Assembly: GCA_002083655.1 (NCBI GenBank)
Contig: MSXR01000006.1
Span: 322,449-386,448, forward strand
Length of the DNA stretch: 64,000 nt
Reading direction: 5' to 3'
Source of the DNA: Proteobacteria bacterium ST_bin14
Lineage (GTDB): Bacteria > Pseudomonadota > Alphaproteobacteria > Sphingomonadales > Sphingomonadaceae
Below the pieces are notes generated by a model. It was not told where the DNA came from and did no database searches. It saw only the letters and a list, made by a program, of their open reading frames with translations. Both the position numbers and the translations under genes were made by a program. Of this stretch, positions 8,309-16,674 are shown piece by piece (within the stretch, counting starts at the first letter, position 1; every line of letters starts with the position of its first letter).

Positions 8309-9675
8309 TGACAACAATCCTGTGGTTTCGCCGTGATTTGCGGCTGGCTGATCACGCCGCGCTGATCGCCGCGGCGGCTCAAGGGCCCGTTATCCCGGTT
8401 TACATCCTTGACGACGAGACGCCCCGGCAGCGTCGCATGGGCGGTGCATCACGCTGGTGGCTTCACCAGAGTCTGGCGTCGCTCGATGCAGCGCTGCGGG
8501 CCAGGGGATCGCGGCTGATCATGCGGCGCGGCAAAAGCGATATTGTGCTCGCCAAGCTGGCTGAAGAAGTGGGGGCCACCCGCATTCACGCGCTGCGGCA
8601 TTACGAACCATGGTGGCGCAATGCGCAGGCGGCAGTGGCAAAGCGGCTCGATCTGGTGCTGCATGACGGCAATTATCTGGCCCCGGCGGGATCAATCACA
8701 ACAGGGAGTGGCGGGCAGTATAAAATCTTCACGCCGTTTTGGCGCGCGCTGCTGGCAACGATGCCGCCTGCCAAGCCAGCGTCAGCGCCCGCCACGATAG
8801 CGGCACCGCCGCACTGGCCGCAGAGCGAAAACCTCGCCGATTGGCAGCTTCAACCAACCAGGCCCGATTGGGCAACCGGCATGGCGGCATTTTGGCAACC
8901 GGGTGAGGCGGGTGCAGCAGCGCGGCTGGGTGCCTTTACGGGGCAAGCCGCAGCCTATGAAGATCAGCGCAATCTGCCATCGGTGCCCGGCACCTCCTTT
9001 TTGTCGCCGCACCTTCATTTTGGGGAGATATCGCCCGCGACCATCTGGCATCACACCGCGCAGCTTGGCGGATCGGTGGAAAAGTTCCTGGGGGAGCTTG
9101 GCTGGCGCGATTATGCGCAAAATGTGATCATGCAATTCCCCGAATACGCCTCCATCAACGCGCGACCCGCTTTTGATGATCTGGCGTGGCGAAACGATGC
9201 CGCAGCACAAGACGATCTGCGTGCGTGGCAACGCGGGCAAACCGGCTACCCCATTGTCGATGCCGGTATGCGCCAATTATGGGCGACAGGCTGGATGCAT
9301 AACCGCGTGCGGATGATTGCCGCATCCTTCCTGGTCAAACATCTGCTGATCGATTGGCGGCGCGGCGAACAATGGTTCTGGGACACGCTGGTCGATGCTG
9401 ATTATGGCAGCAACGCCGTGAACTGGCAGTGGACGGCAGGGACGGGGGTCGATTCCAATATGTTCGTGCGGATCATGGCGCCGCTGTCGCAGTCTGAAAA
9501 ATTCGATGCGGCGGGATATATCCGGCAATGGGTGCCCGAACTGGCAAAGCTTCCCGATTGGGCAATCCATGATCCGGAAGACGCCGGACGCCGCCCCGCT
9601 GCCTACCCCGCCAAGCGCATCGGCCACCGCGAAGCACGCGAACGCGCTCTCGCAGCGCTGCAACAGTTGCGCTAG
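8308..9675 (+). CDS. phrB: Deoxyribodipyrimidine photolyase (class I CPD type)
   Basis: Light-driven repair enzyme of 455 residues. MTTILWFRRDLRLADHAAL is the characteristic N-terminus of the antenna domain; the FAD-binding catalytic half contains GGSVEKFLGELGWRDYAQN, TGWMHNRVRM and the DADYGSNAVNWQW stretch conserved in class I photolyases and related cryptochromes. The ATG at 8308 overlaps the upstream TAA (TAATG), five bases ahead of the next gene's start at the other end, so it belongs to a three-gene unit with the deacetylase-like gene and cfa. Confidence 0.94.
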   Translation: MTTILWFRRDLRLADHAALIAAAAQGPVIPVYILDDETPRQRRMGGASRWWLHQSLASLDAALRARGSRLIMRRGKSDIVLAKLAEEVGATRIHALRHYEPWWRNAQAAVAKRLDLVLHDGNYLAPAGSITTGSGGQYKIFTPFWRALLATMPPAKPASAPATIAAPPHWPQSENLADWQLQPTRPDWATGMAAFWQPGEAGAAARLGAFTGQAAAYEDQRNLPSVPGTSFLSPHLHFGEISPATIWHHTAQLGGSVEKFLGELGWRDYAQNVIMQFPEYASINARPAFDDLAWRNDAAAQDDLRAWQRGQTGYPIVDAGMRQLWATGWMHNRVRMIAASFLVKHLLIDWRRGEQWFWDTLVDADYGSNAVNWQWTAGTGVDSNMFVRIMAPLSQSEKFDAAGYIRQWVPELAKLPDWAIHDPEDAGRRPAAYPAKRIGHREARERALAALQQLR

Positions 9676-9679
9676 GGGG

Positions 9680-10981
9680 ATGCCGATTGAGGCATCCGGG
9701 CAGGCGATGAACGTTCCAACTCCACTGATTCCGGCACCCCTGCCTTCAGCCGCTCCCCCAGCCGGTCCTGCAGCTGTTGCCGCAGATGCTGGACGTGCGA
9801 CCGGGCTTTTGCGCGGGCTGCTCGCGGCGTTTGGCAGCCGGGTGCTTGACCGGATTGATGCCGGGCTGGTGACCGGATCGATTGAAATATTGCTGCCCGA
9901 CGGGCGGACCCGCCGGTTGGGCGGCCGTGCGGATGGGGCCAAGGCGCTGCTCCACATCATCGACTGGCGGGCGTTGGTCCGGCTGGCGATCAGCGGGTCT
10001 GGCGGCTGGTATATCGGGTGGAGCAAGGGCGAGTGGACCAGCCCTGATGCCGTTGCGATTTTCGAAGTGTTCAGCGCAAATCGGCGAACGCTGGGCAAAA
10101 CGGGTCGTGCCCAGGGGGTTAGCCGCTGGTGGCGGCAATGGGCCCATCGCGGGCAACGGAACAGCCGGGCTGGCGCGCGCCGCAACGTGGCGGCGCATTA
10201 TGATCTGGGCAATGATTTCTATGCGGCCTGGCTTGATCCCAGCCTCAGCTATTCAAGCGCGCTGTTCGAAAATCAGGCCGAGTCGCTTGCCGTGGCGCAG
10301 CACCGCAAGCTGCAGGCTATTCTTGACCGAACCGGCACCAAAGCAGGTGATCGCTTGCTCGAAATCGGCTGCGGTTGGGGATCATTCGCCGCTCTTGCCG
10401 CCAGCGCTGGCCGACAAGTCCATGCCATTACGCTTTCCGCTGAACAACAAGCGTCAATTGATGCCCGCGCGCTCCCCGGTGTGGAGGTGACGCTGACCGA
10501 TTACCGCGATGTGGCAGGCCAGTATGACGGGATCGCCAGCATCGAAATGGTAGAGGCGGTGGGGCAGGATTATTGGGCAGATTATCTGGCCGTGATTGCC
10601 CGCGCACTTCGCCCCGGTGGGCGCGCCGCCATTCAGTTCATCGCCATCGACGATGCCATTTTCGATGCCTATGCCGCCAATGTCGATTTCATCCAGCGTC
10701 ATATATTCCCCGGCGGCATGCTGCTGTCCCGCAGCCGCTTTCGCGCGCTTGCCGAGGCGCAGGGGCTTGGCTGGCGCGATGAACATTGTTTCGGCCCAGA
10801 CTATGCCCAAACGCTGCACCGCTGGCGGGTGGCATTTGACGAAGCCGTTGCCGCCAACCGCCTGCCAGCGCGCTTTGACCAGCATTTCACCGCCTTGTGG
10901 CGGTTCTATCTCATGTATTGCGAAGGTGGGTTTCGCGGCGGCGGGATTGATGTGGCGCAGGTGACGCTGGTGAAGGATTAA
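9680..10981 (+). CDS. cfa: Cyclopropane-fatty-acyl-phospholipid synthase family methyltransferase
   Basis: SAM-dependent methyltransferase of about 433 residues acting on unsaturated phospholipid acyl chains at the membrane. The segment RRNVAAHYDLGNDFYAAWLD, the SAM motif LLEIGCGWGSF near residue 226 and the SIEMVEAVGQDYW region are typical of CFA synthases. The ATG at 9680 follows AGGGGG directly after the photolyase stop; ATG at 9707 is an alternative. The frame extends upstream into phrB but that part is an out-of-frame shadow. Ends convergent with the SDR gene, their stops overlapping. Confidence 0.92.
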   Translation: MPIEASGQAMNVPTPLIPAPLPSAAPPAGPAAVAADAGRATGLLRGLLAAFGSRVLDRIDAGLVTGSIEILLPDGRTRRLGGRADGAKALLHIIDWRALVRLAISGSGGWYIGWSKGEWTSPDAVAIFEVFSANRRTLGKTGRAQGVSRWWRQWAHRGQRNSRAGARRNVAAHYDLGNDFYAAWLDPSLSYSSALFENQAESLAVAQHRKLQAILDRTGTKAGDRLLEIGCGWGSFAALAASAGRQVHAITLSAEQQASIDARALPGVEVTLTDYRDVAGQYDGIASIEMVEAVGQDYWADYLAVIARALRPGGRAAIQFIAIDDAIFDAYAANVDFIQRHIFPGGMLLSRSRFRALAEAQGLGWRDEHCFGPDYAQTLHRWRVAFDEAVAANRLPARFDQHFTALWRFYLMYCEGGFRGGGIDVAQVTLVKD

Positions 10982-11691
10982 CCCTCAATCCGCTCAACCC
11001 GACCGGTTTCGAAACCCTCAATCACCAGCTGAACGATTCGATCGGCAACCACTGCGGGTTCTTTCACCGACATCGGATCCTCGCCGGGATAGGCGCGCGC
11101 GCGCATTGCCGTGCGGGTCGCGCCAGGATCGACCAAAACGGTACGAATTGCGCTAATATTGGCCATTTCCATGCCATAACTGGCTATAATCGACTCAAAT
11201 GCCGCCTTTGATGCGCCATATTCGCCCCAATATGCGCGGTGATTGCGTGCCACGGATGATGTCAGCCCGATCACCCGGGCATTGGCGGACTTGCGGAGCA
11301 TCGGGTCAAACGCGGTCAGCAACGCCACCTGCGCGCTGACATTCAGCGTCAAAATTTTGGCCAATTCCTTGGGGTCAATCGCGGGAATTGCGCCCAGCGT
11401 GCCCAGCGTCGCGGCGTTCAGCACCATGATATCCAGCGCCGCCCACCGGCCCGACAACGCGGTCGCCAGCCGCGCAATACTGTCATTTTCCGTAAGGTTA
11501 ACAGGTGCAATCGTGGCCGTGCCGCCCGATCTGTAGATCGCTTCCTCCACCTCCTCCAGCCCACCCGTCGTGCGCGCGGTCAGCACGACATGCGCGCCTG
11601 CAGCGGCCAGTGCCTTGGCGGTGGCCGCACCAATTCCGCGGCTTGCGCCGGTGACAAGGGCGGTCTGGTTGGCAAGCGGCTTGTCGGTCAC
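10978..11691 (-). CDS. Short-chain dehydrogenase/reductase
   Basis: A 237-residue classical SDR. The NAD(P)-binding TGASRGIG motif is at residues 14-21, NAATLG follows the fourth strand, and the catalytic Tyr158/Lys162 are in YGASK, with TSS supplying the serine. The substrate cannot be deduced. The start is GTG at 11691, 69 bp downstream of purF on the same strand, so it may be read from the purF transcript. Confidence 0.88.
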   Translation of the reverse strand: MTDKPLANQTALVTGASRGIGAATAKALAAAGAHVVLTARTTGGLEEVEEAIYRSGGTATIAPVNLTENDSIARLATALSGRWAALDIMVLNAATLGTLGAIPAIDPKELAKILTLNVSAQVALLTAFDPMLRKSANARVIGLTSSVARNHRAYWGEYGASKAAFESIIASYGMEMANISAIRTVLVDPGATRTAMRARAYPGEDPMSVKEPAVVADRIVQLVIEGFETGRVERIEG

Positions 11692-11760
11692 AGCGATACT
11701 CCGGTCATCTTCTGTCCCGTCAACAGAAGTGCTATACTATTCAAAATACAGGAAAACTGG

Positions 11761-13233
11761 TCAGATCACCCGCTCAGCGAGCATCGCAAACTGGTCGACC
11801 GTTTCGGATTCATCCTGGTCAGTCAGCGTCGTCGGGTAATCGCCGGTAAAGCAGGCATCGCAGTGACTTGGCTGGGTATCTGATCGTTTGGATTCGCCCA
11901 ACGCCTTGTACAGGCCATCGATTGAAATGAACGCCAGGCTGTCCGCATGGATGAAATCAGTCATCCCGCCGACATCCAATTGTGCGGCCAATAGTTTCGC
12001 CCGTTCCGGCGTATCGACGCCGTAGAAGCAACTGTGCCGGGTTGGTGGGCTGGCAATCCGCAAATGAACTTCGGCAGCGCCTGCTTCGCGCATCATCTGC
12101 ACGATCTTCAGGCTGGTGGTGCCGCGCACGATCGAATCATCGATCAACACGATTCGCTTGCCCCGGATAAGGGCACGGTTGGCGTTATGTTTCAGCTTCA
12201 CGCCCAGATGGCGGACCTTGTCCCCAGGCTGGATGAACGTGCGACCGACATAATGTGACCGGATGATACCCAGCTCAAACGGAATGCCCGATTGCTGGGC
12301 ATAACCGATCGCCGCCGGGGTACCGGAATCGGGGACGGGAATGACCAAATCGACATCGACTGGACTTTCAATCGCCAGTTGCGCGCCGATCGCTTTGCGC
12401 ACCGAATAGACTGAACGATCTTCGGCGATCGAATCCGGGCGTGAAAAATACACATATTCGAAGATGCAGGGCCGCGGGGTCACCGCGGCAAACGGCCGGA
12501 TAGAGCGTACTTCGCTATCCTGCACGATCACCAATTCGCCGGGGTCGATGGATCGTTCAAAGGTGGCACCAACGACATCAAGCGCGACTGTTTCTGACGC
12601 GAAAATGATCGCATCGCCCAACCGGCCCATCACCAGCGGGCGGAAGCCGAGCGGATCGCGACAGGCGATCATTCCTTCGGGCGTCATCACGATCAGCGAA
12701 TAAGCACCTTCAACCTGCTTCAGTGCATCAATAAACTTATCAAGCAATGTCCGATAGTTGGATGTCGCAACCAAGTGAATGATCACCTCAGTATCCGACG
12801 TAGACTGGAAGATCGACCCGCGCCGCACCAGCTCCCGGCGCAACCGTGCGGCGTTTGAGATATTGCCATTGTGCGAGATCGCAAAGCCGCCGCTTGCCAG
12901 ATCGGCATAGAGCGGTTGGATATTGCGAAGCGCCGTTTCACCTGTGGTGGAATAGCGCACATGCCCGCACGCAACGGTGCCTGCCAGCGCGCGAATAATC
13001 TCGTCCCGGTCAAAATTGCCGGCAACATGGCCCATGGCGCGGTGGGTGTGGAAGTCGCGACCGTCAAAGCTGGTAACGCCTGCCGCCTCCTGCCCGCGAT
13101 GCTGGAGTGCATGCAGACCGAGCGCGACAAGCGCCGCCGCTTCACCGTCTGTGCCTGATACGCCGAAAATGCCGCACTCTTCATGCAGCTTGTCCCCATC
13201 ACAAAGTGGGTCAAAAGGATTTGTTGTCAGCAT
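11761..13233 (-). CDS. purF: Amidophosphoribosyltransferase
   Basis: First committed step of purine synthesis: PRPP plus glutamine to 5-phosphoribosylamine. 490 residues. The N-terminal nucleophile is Cys20 (HEECGIFGV), implying removal of a 19-residue propeptide. The PRPP-binding loop VLIDDSIVRGTT is present. A Cys-x-x-Cys pair near the C-terminus (SHCDAC) plus other conserved Cys point to the [4Fe-4S], propeptide-processed type known from Bacillus subtilis rather than the E. coli type. Divergent from hisI with about 130 bp between the starts. Confidence 0.96.
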   Translation of the reverse strand: MLTTNPFDPLCDGDKLHEECGIFGVSGTDGEAAALVALGLHALQHRGQEAAGVTSFDGRDFHTHRAMGHVAGNFDRDEIIRALAGTVACGHVRYSTTGETALRNIQPLYADLASGGFAISHNGNISNAARLRRELVRRGSIFQSTSDTEVIIHLVATSNYRTLLDKFIDALKQVEGAYSLIVMTPEGMIACRDPLGFRPLVMGRLGDAIIFASETVALDVVGATFERSIDPGELVIVQDSEVRSIRPFAAVTPRPCIFEYVYFSRPDSIAEDRSVYSVRKAIGAQLAIESPVDVDLVIPVPDSGTPAAIGYAQQSGIPFELGIIRSHYVGRTFIQPGDKVRHLGVKLKHNANRALIRGKRIVLIDDSIVRGTTSLKIVQMMREAGAAEVHLRIASPPTRHSCFYGVDTPERAKLLAAQLDVGGMTDFIHADSLAFISIDGLYKALGESKRSDTQPSHCDACFTGDYPTTLTDQDESETVDQFAMLAERVI

Positions 13234-13364
13234 GCCCGCCCGCTGGTTGCGTCGAGGCCGTCATATAGGGACGGCAATCGGGTTTGTCGCGCATTTGTCA
13301 TCATACATTTGCGCGACTGGACGATAAATATGGTTGCGCCGCGCGCTTGCGCTACAAAAGGGTG

Positions 13365-13742
13365 ATGACCGACTCACGCGAAACCGGGCTGACGCTCGAT
13401 CCCAGATATGATTCCGCCGGGCTGATCACCGCCGTCGTGACTGACCGGGTGTCGGGTGATGTGCTGATGGTTGCCCATATGAATGCCGATGCATTAGCGG
13501 CCACCCAAGCAACAGGCGAGGCGACGTTCTGGTCGCGGAGCCGGGGGGCGCTATGGAAAAAGGGAGAAACGTCCGGCAATATCCTGCGGGTGGCGGAGAT
13601 TCGGATCGATTGTGATCAGGATGCGGTTTGGGTGATTACCGATCCTGCTGGCCCTGCCTGCCACACCGGCGCGCCCAGTTGTTTCTACCGCTGGGTGGAG
13701 GGCGATGCGTTGATCCCCGTAACGGCGGTACCTGTTTTGTGA
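13365..13742 (+). CDS. hisI: Phosphoribosyl-AMP cyclohydrolase
   Basis: Third step of histidine biosynthesis: opens the adenine ring of PR-AMP. The 125-residue monofunctional protein (no PR-ATP pyrophosphatase domain) shows FWSRSRGALWKKGETSGN, the DCDQDA metal site (Asp82, 84, 86) and the zinc cysteines Cys99 and Cys106 in ACHTGAPSCF. The ATG at 13365 follows AAGGG; the frame continues upstream but that extension reads through a low-quality sequence. Its stop overlaps a GTG start of the next gene (GTGA). Other his genes are not here. Confidence 0.94.
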   Translation: MTDSRETGLTLDPRYDSAGLITAVVTDRVSGDVLMVAHMNADALAATQATGEATFWSRSRGALWKKGETSGNILRVAEIRIDCDQDAVWVITDPAGPACHTGAPSCFYRWVEGDALIPVTAVPVL

Positions 13743-14254
13743 TCCGGATTGTCGGCTTGGCCGCCTTTTTGATGCTCGCTGCCTGCTCTGGAGAGGCTCC
13801 TCTGGCGCCCACACCCAAGGCCAGCGCTGCGCCGGACCTGGAAAGCGCGGCGATCGCATCCGGCGTGATCGCTGATCCGGCGAACACGGACATGACCGGG
13901 CTTTATGCGCGCGATACCGATCGTGTTTGCGTGGTGCCGGACCGGCTGAATTACCGGATCGGCGCCTTCGTGGATTATGGTGATCAGCAGAATTGCAGTG
14001 GTTCTGGGACGGTGACCCGGGTGGGGGAGGCGCTCCACATCACTTTTGCCGCTGCGCCGGGGTGCGATTTCGATGCGCGCTTCGAAGGCGATCGAATCGT
14101 GTTCCCGGGGAGAATGCCGCAGGCGTGCGAAAAGCTGTGCGGGCAACGTGCCTCGTTCGCGGCGCTTGATGTGCGACGGTTGAGCGATTCGGTGTCCGAA
14201 GCGGCTACCCTGCGCGATTCGAAACGACGGATGCTGTGTGCGCTAGGCGGATAG
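13739..14254 (+). CDS. Small lipoprotein, unknown function
   Basis: From the GTG at 13739, overlapping the hisI stop as GTGA, the 171-residue product begins with a hydrophobic signal (IRIVGLAAFLMLAAC) and a lipobox LAAC-S, so it should be a lipid-anchored envelope protein. The mature part has a Pro/Ala linker, several Cys (in VCVV, QNCSGSG, GCDFD, ACEKLCG) that could form disulfides, and no domain I recognise. Coupling to hisI looks positional, not functional. Confidence 0.68.
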   Translation: MIRIVGLAAFLMLAACSGEAPLAPTPKASAAPDLESAAIASGVIADPANTDMTGLYARDTDRVCVVPDRLNYRIGAFVDYGDQQNCSGSGTVTRVGEALHITFAAAPGCDFDARFEGDRIVFPGRMPQACEKLCGQRASFAALDVRRLSDSVSEAATLRDSKRRMLCALGG

Positions 14255-14256
14255 TC

Positions 14257-14272
14257 TTGACGTTCACGTAAA
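14257..14272. promoter_or_regulatory. Palindromic operator for the adjacent MerR/LiuR-type regulator
   Basis: TTGACGTTCACGTAAA is a near-perfect inverted repeat 20 bp before the MerR gene. It resembles the TTTACGT-type palindromes described for LiuR-family MerR regulators of branched-chain and fatty-acid catabolism. Position suggests autoregulation and control of the acyl-CoA dehydrogenase behind it. The match is by eye. Confidence 0.6.
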
Positions 14273-14291
14273 CGGGAAGTAATTTGCGGCC

Positions 14292-14726
14292 ATGGCCACG
14301 CTCCCCGCCTATGCGCCAATTGAACCATTGCCTGACCGGCATAGTTTCACGATTTCGGACCTTTCGACCGAATTCGACGTAACCGCGCGGGCGCTGCGTT
14401 TTTATGAAGATGAGGGGCTGATTGCGCCCGAACGGCGAGGCACCGTGCGCATTTATTCCCCACGAGATCGGGCGCGACTCGCATGGATTTTGCGCGGCAA
14501 ACGCGTCGGCTTCAGCCTGGGCGAAATCCGCGAACTGCTCGACCTTTACGACATTGGCGACGGACGGCGTTCGCAGCGTGAGGTCACGATCGCACGTTGT
14601 CGCGACAGGATCGCACTGCTGACAGCGCAAAAACATGATATCGATGCAGCCATCGACGAATTGAAACAATTTATCGGTCTTATCGGGCCTGGGCTCGACC
14701 GGACCGATCCCGATCAGACGATGTAA
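14292..14726 (+). CDS. MerR-family transcriptional regulator
   Basis: 144 residues. The winged helix-turn-helix FTISDLSTEFDVTARALRFYEDEGLI (about residues 19-45) is the MerR signature, followed by the RGTVRIYSPRDRARL wing and a coiled dimerisation helix. There are no metal-binding cysteines at the C-terminus, which separates it from metal sensors and fits LiuR-like sensors of acyl-CoA or related catabolites. It lies 11 bp before an acyl-CoA dehydrogenase and behind a matching palindrome, so it probably controls that gene and itself. Confidence 0.88.
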   Translation: MATLPAYAPIEPLPDRHSFTISDLSTEFDVTARALRFYEDEGLIAPERRGTVRIYSPRDRARLAWILRGKRVGFSLGEIRELLDLYDIGDGRRSQREVTIARCRDRIALLTAQKHDIDAAIDELKQFIGLIGPGLDRTDPDQTM

Positions 14727-14737
14727 AGGGACTGACA

Positions 14738-16546
14738 ATGCCGAAATACACACCGCCGGTGCGCGACACGCGTTTCATCCTGCAACACGTCGTCGGGCTT
14801 GATCGCTACACAAACCTGCCCGGTTTTCAGAACGCGACCCCTGATGTGGTTGACGCGGTGCTGGACGAAGGCGGAAAGTTTGTCGCCGAAGTGCTGTTTC
14901 CCATCAATCATTCGGGCGACCAGGAAGGGTGCACGCGCCACGCCGACGGATCGGTGACGACGCCGGCCGGCTTCAAAGAAGCTTATGCCAAATTTGTTGA
15001 GTCGGGCTGGCCAACGCTGGGTGCGCCAGAGGAATTTGGTGGGCAGGGGATGCCGCATGTCGTGTCGACCGCGTTTGAAGAATATATGCAGTCCGCCAAC
15101 ATGGCGTTCGCCATGTACCCAGGGCTGACGCACGGGGCGATTTCGTCATTGCTGGTAAAGGGCAGTGCCGAGCAAAAGGCGAAATATGTGCCAAAGATGG
15201 TGTCGGGCGAATGGGGCGGCACCATGAACCTGACGGAGCCGCATTGCGGCACCGACTTGGGCCTGATCCGCACCCGCGCCGAGCCTGCCGCTGATGGCAG
15301 CTGGTCAATCACCGGCACCAAGATTTTCATTTCGTCGGGCGAACATGACCTGACTGACAACATCATCCACCTCGTCCTCGCCAAAACGCCGGGCGCGCCC
15401 GAAAGCTCAAAGGGTATTTCGCTGTTCGTGGTGCCAAAGTTCATCGTCAATGACGATGGCTCCTTGGGGGCGCGCAATGCGGTGACATGTGGTTCGATCG
15501 AACATAAAATGGGCATCCATGCCAATTCGACTTGCGTGATGAATTATGACGGCGCGACCGGCTGGCTGGTGGGCGACGAGATGAAGGGGCTCGCCGCGAT
15601 GTTCATTATGATGAACACCGCGCGGCTTGGCGTCGGGTTGCAAGGGCTGGGGATTGCCGAAACGGCATACCAGAACGCGGTGCAATATGCGCATGATCGC
15701 CGTCAGGGTCGCGCGCTGACGGGTGCAGCCGAACCCGCGGAAAAAGCCGATACACTGTTCGTCCACCCCGATGTGCGACGGATGCTGATGGAGTCCAAGG
15801 CCGTGACTGAGGGGCTGCGGGCGCTTTGCCTATGGGCGGCGCTGCAAGTGGATCTCACCCATTATGCACAGACCGAGGAAGAGCGGCAGCTTGCCGACGA
15901 TTTGATCGGGCTGCTCACGCCAGTGATCAAGGGATATGGTACGGATAAGGGATATGAAATCGCCACCAATGCACAGCAGGTTTATGGTGGCCATGGCTAC
16001 ATCGCTGAATGGGGCATGGAGCAATATGTGCGCGATGCCCGTATCGCGATGATCTATGAAGGCACCAATGGCGTGCAGGCGATGGATCTTGTCGGGCGCA
16101 AGCTGGCGACCAATGGCGGTCGCGCCGTGCAAACATTGTTCAAGATGCTGGGTGAGGAAATCGCCATTGCAAAGCAAGAGGCCAGCCTGGCCGATTTTGC
16201 GACGCGGCTTGAGCGATCGGTCAATGATCTTCAGGCCTCGACGGTGTGGTTTGTGCAAAATGGCATTGCCAACCCCAACAATGTCGGTGCGGGCGCACAC
16301 AGCTATATGCACATCATGGGCATCGTCGCGTTGGGCCTGATGTGGCTGCGCATGGCGACGGCGGCAACCAACGCGCTGCGCAACGGCAGCGGCGATTCAG
16401 ACCGGGCCTTTCTGGAGGCAAAATTGGTCACCGCCCGCTATTTTGCCGAGCGTATCCTGCCGGATACCGGTTCGCTGCGCCGCAAGATTGAGGGCGGCGC
16501 CGAGGCGCTGATGGCGCTGTCACCGGAGATGTTTGAAGCGGCCTGA
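14738..16546 (+). CDS. Acyl-CoA dehydrogenase, large DmdC/FadE5-like type
   Basis: A 602-residue flavoprotein, longer than the usual 380-400 residues because of a C-terminal extension as in 3-methylmercaptopropionyl-CoA dehydrogenase (DmdC) relatives. GTMNLTEPHCGTDLGLIRTRA lies in the FAD/substrate region, QQVYGGHGYIAEWGMEQYVRDARI precedes the YEGTNGVQ motif that carries the catalytic Glu (about residue 440). It oxidises an acyl-CoA to the enoyl-CoA; many such paralogues handle medium or short chains rather than methylmercaptopropionate, so the name stays general. Downstream of the MerR gene, likely one operon. Confidence 0.92.
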   Translation: MPKYTPPVRDTRFILQHVVGLDRYTNLPGFQNATPDVVDAVLDEGGKFVAEVLFPINHSGDQEGCTRHADGSVTTPAGFKEAYAKFVESGWPTLGAPEEFGGQGMPHVVSTAFEEYMQSANMAFAMYPGLTHGAISSLLVKGSAEQKAKYVPKMVSGEWGGTMNLTEPHCGTDLGLIRTRAEPAADGSWSITGTKIFISSGEHDLTDNIIHLVLAKTPGAPESSKGISLFVVPKFIVNDDGSLGARNAVTCGSIEHKMGIHANSTCVMNYDGATGWLVGDEMKGLAAMFIMMNTARLGVGLQGLGIAETAYQNAVQYAHDRRQGRALTGAAEPAEKADTLFVHPDVRRMLMESKAVTEGLRALCLWAALQVDLTHYAQTEEERQLADDLIGLLTPVIKGYGTDKGYEIATNAQQVYGGHGYIAEWGMEQYVRDARIAMIYEGTNGVQAMDLVGRKLATNGGRAVQTLFKMLGEEIAIAKQEASLADFATRLERSVNDLQASTVWFVQNGIANPNNVGAGAHSYMHIMGIVALGLMWLRMATAATNALRNGSGDSDRAFLEAKLVTARYFAERILPDTGSLRRKIEGGAEALMALSPEMFEAA

Positions 16547-16674
16547 CGCTGGTCGCTGCATCGCGGGCCTTGCTTGAAGCTGTCGGCGGTGGAACCAAAC
16601 TTCCGCTCCGCGTGAGGTGCCACAGGACAGTGGCGCTTGTGTCACGCGGTTGAGTAAACAGCCTGTCGGTGAAC

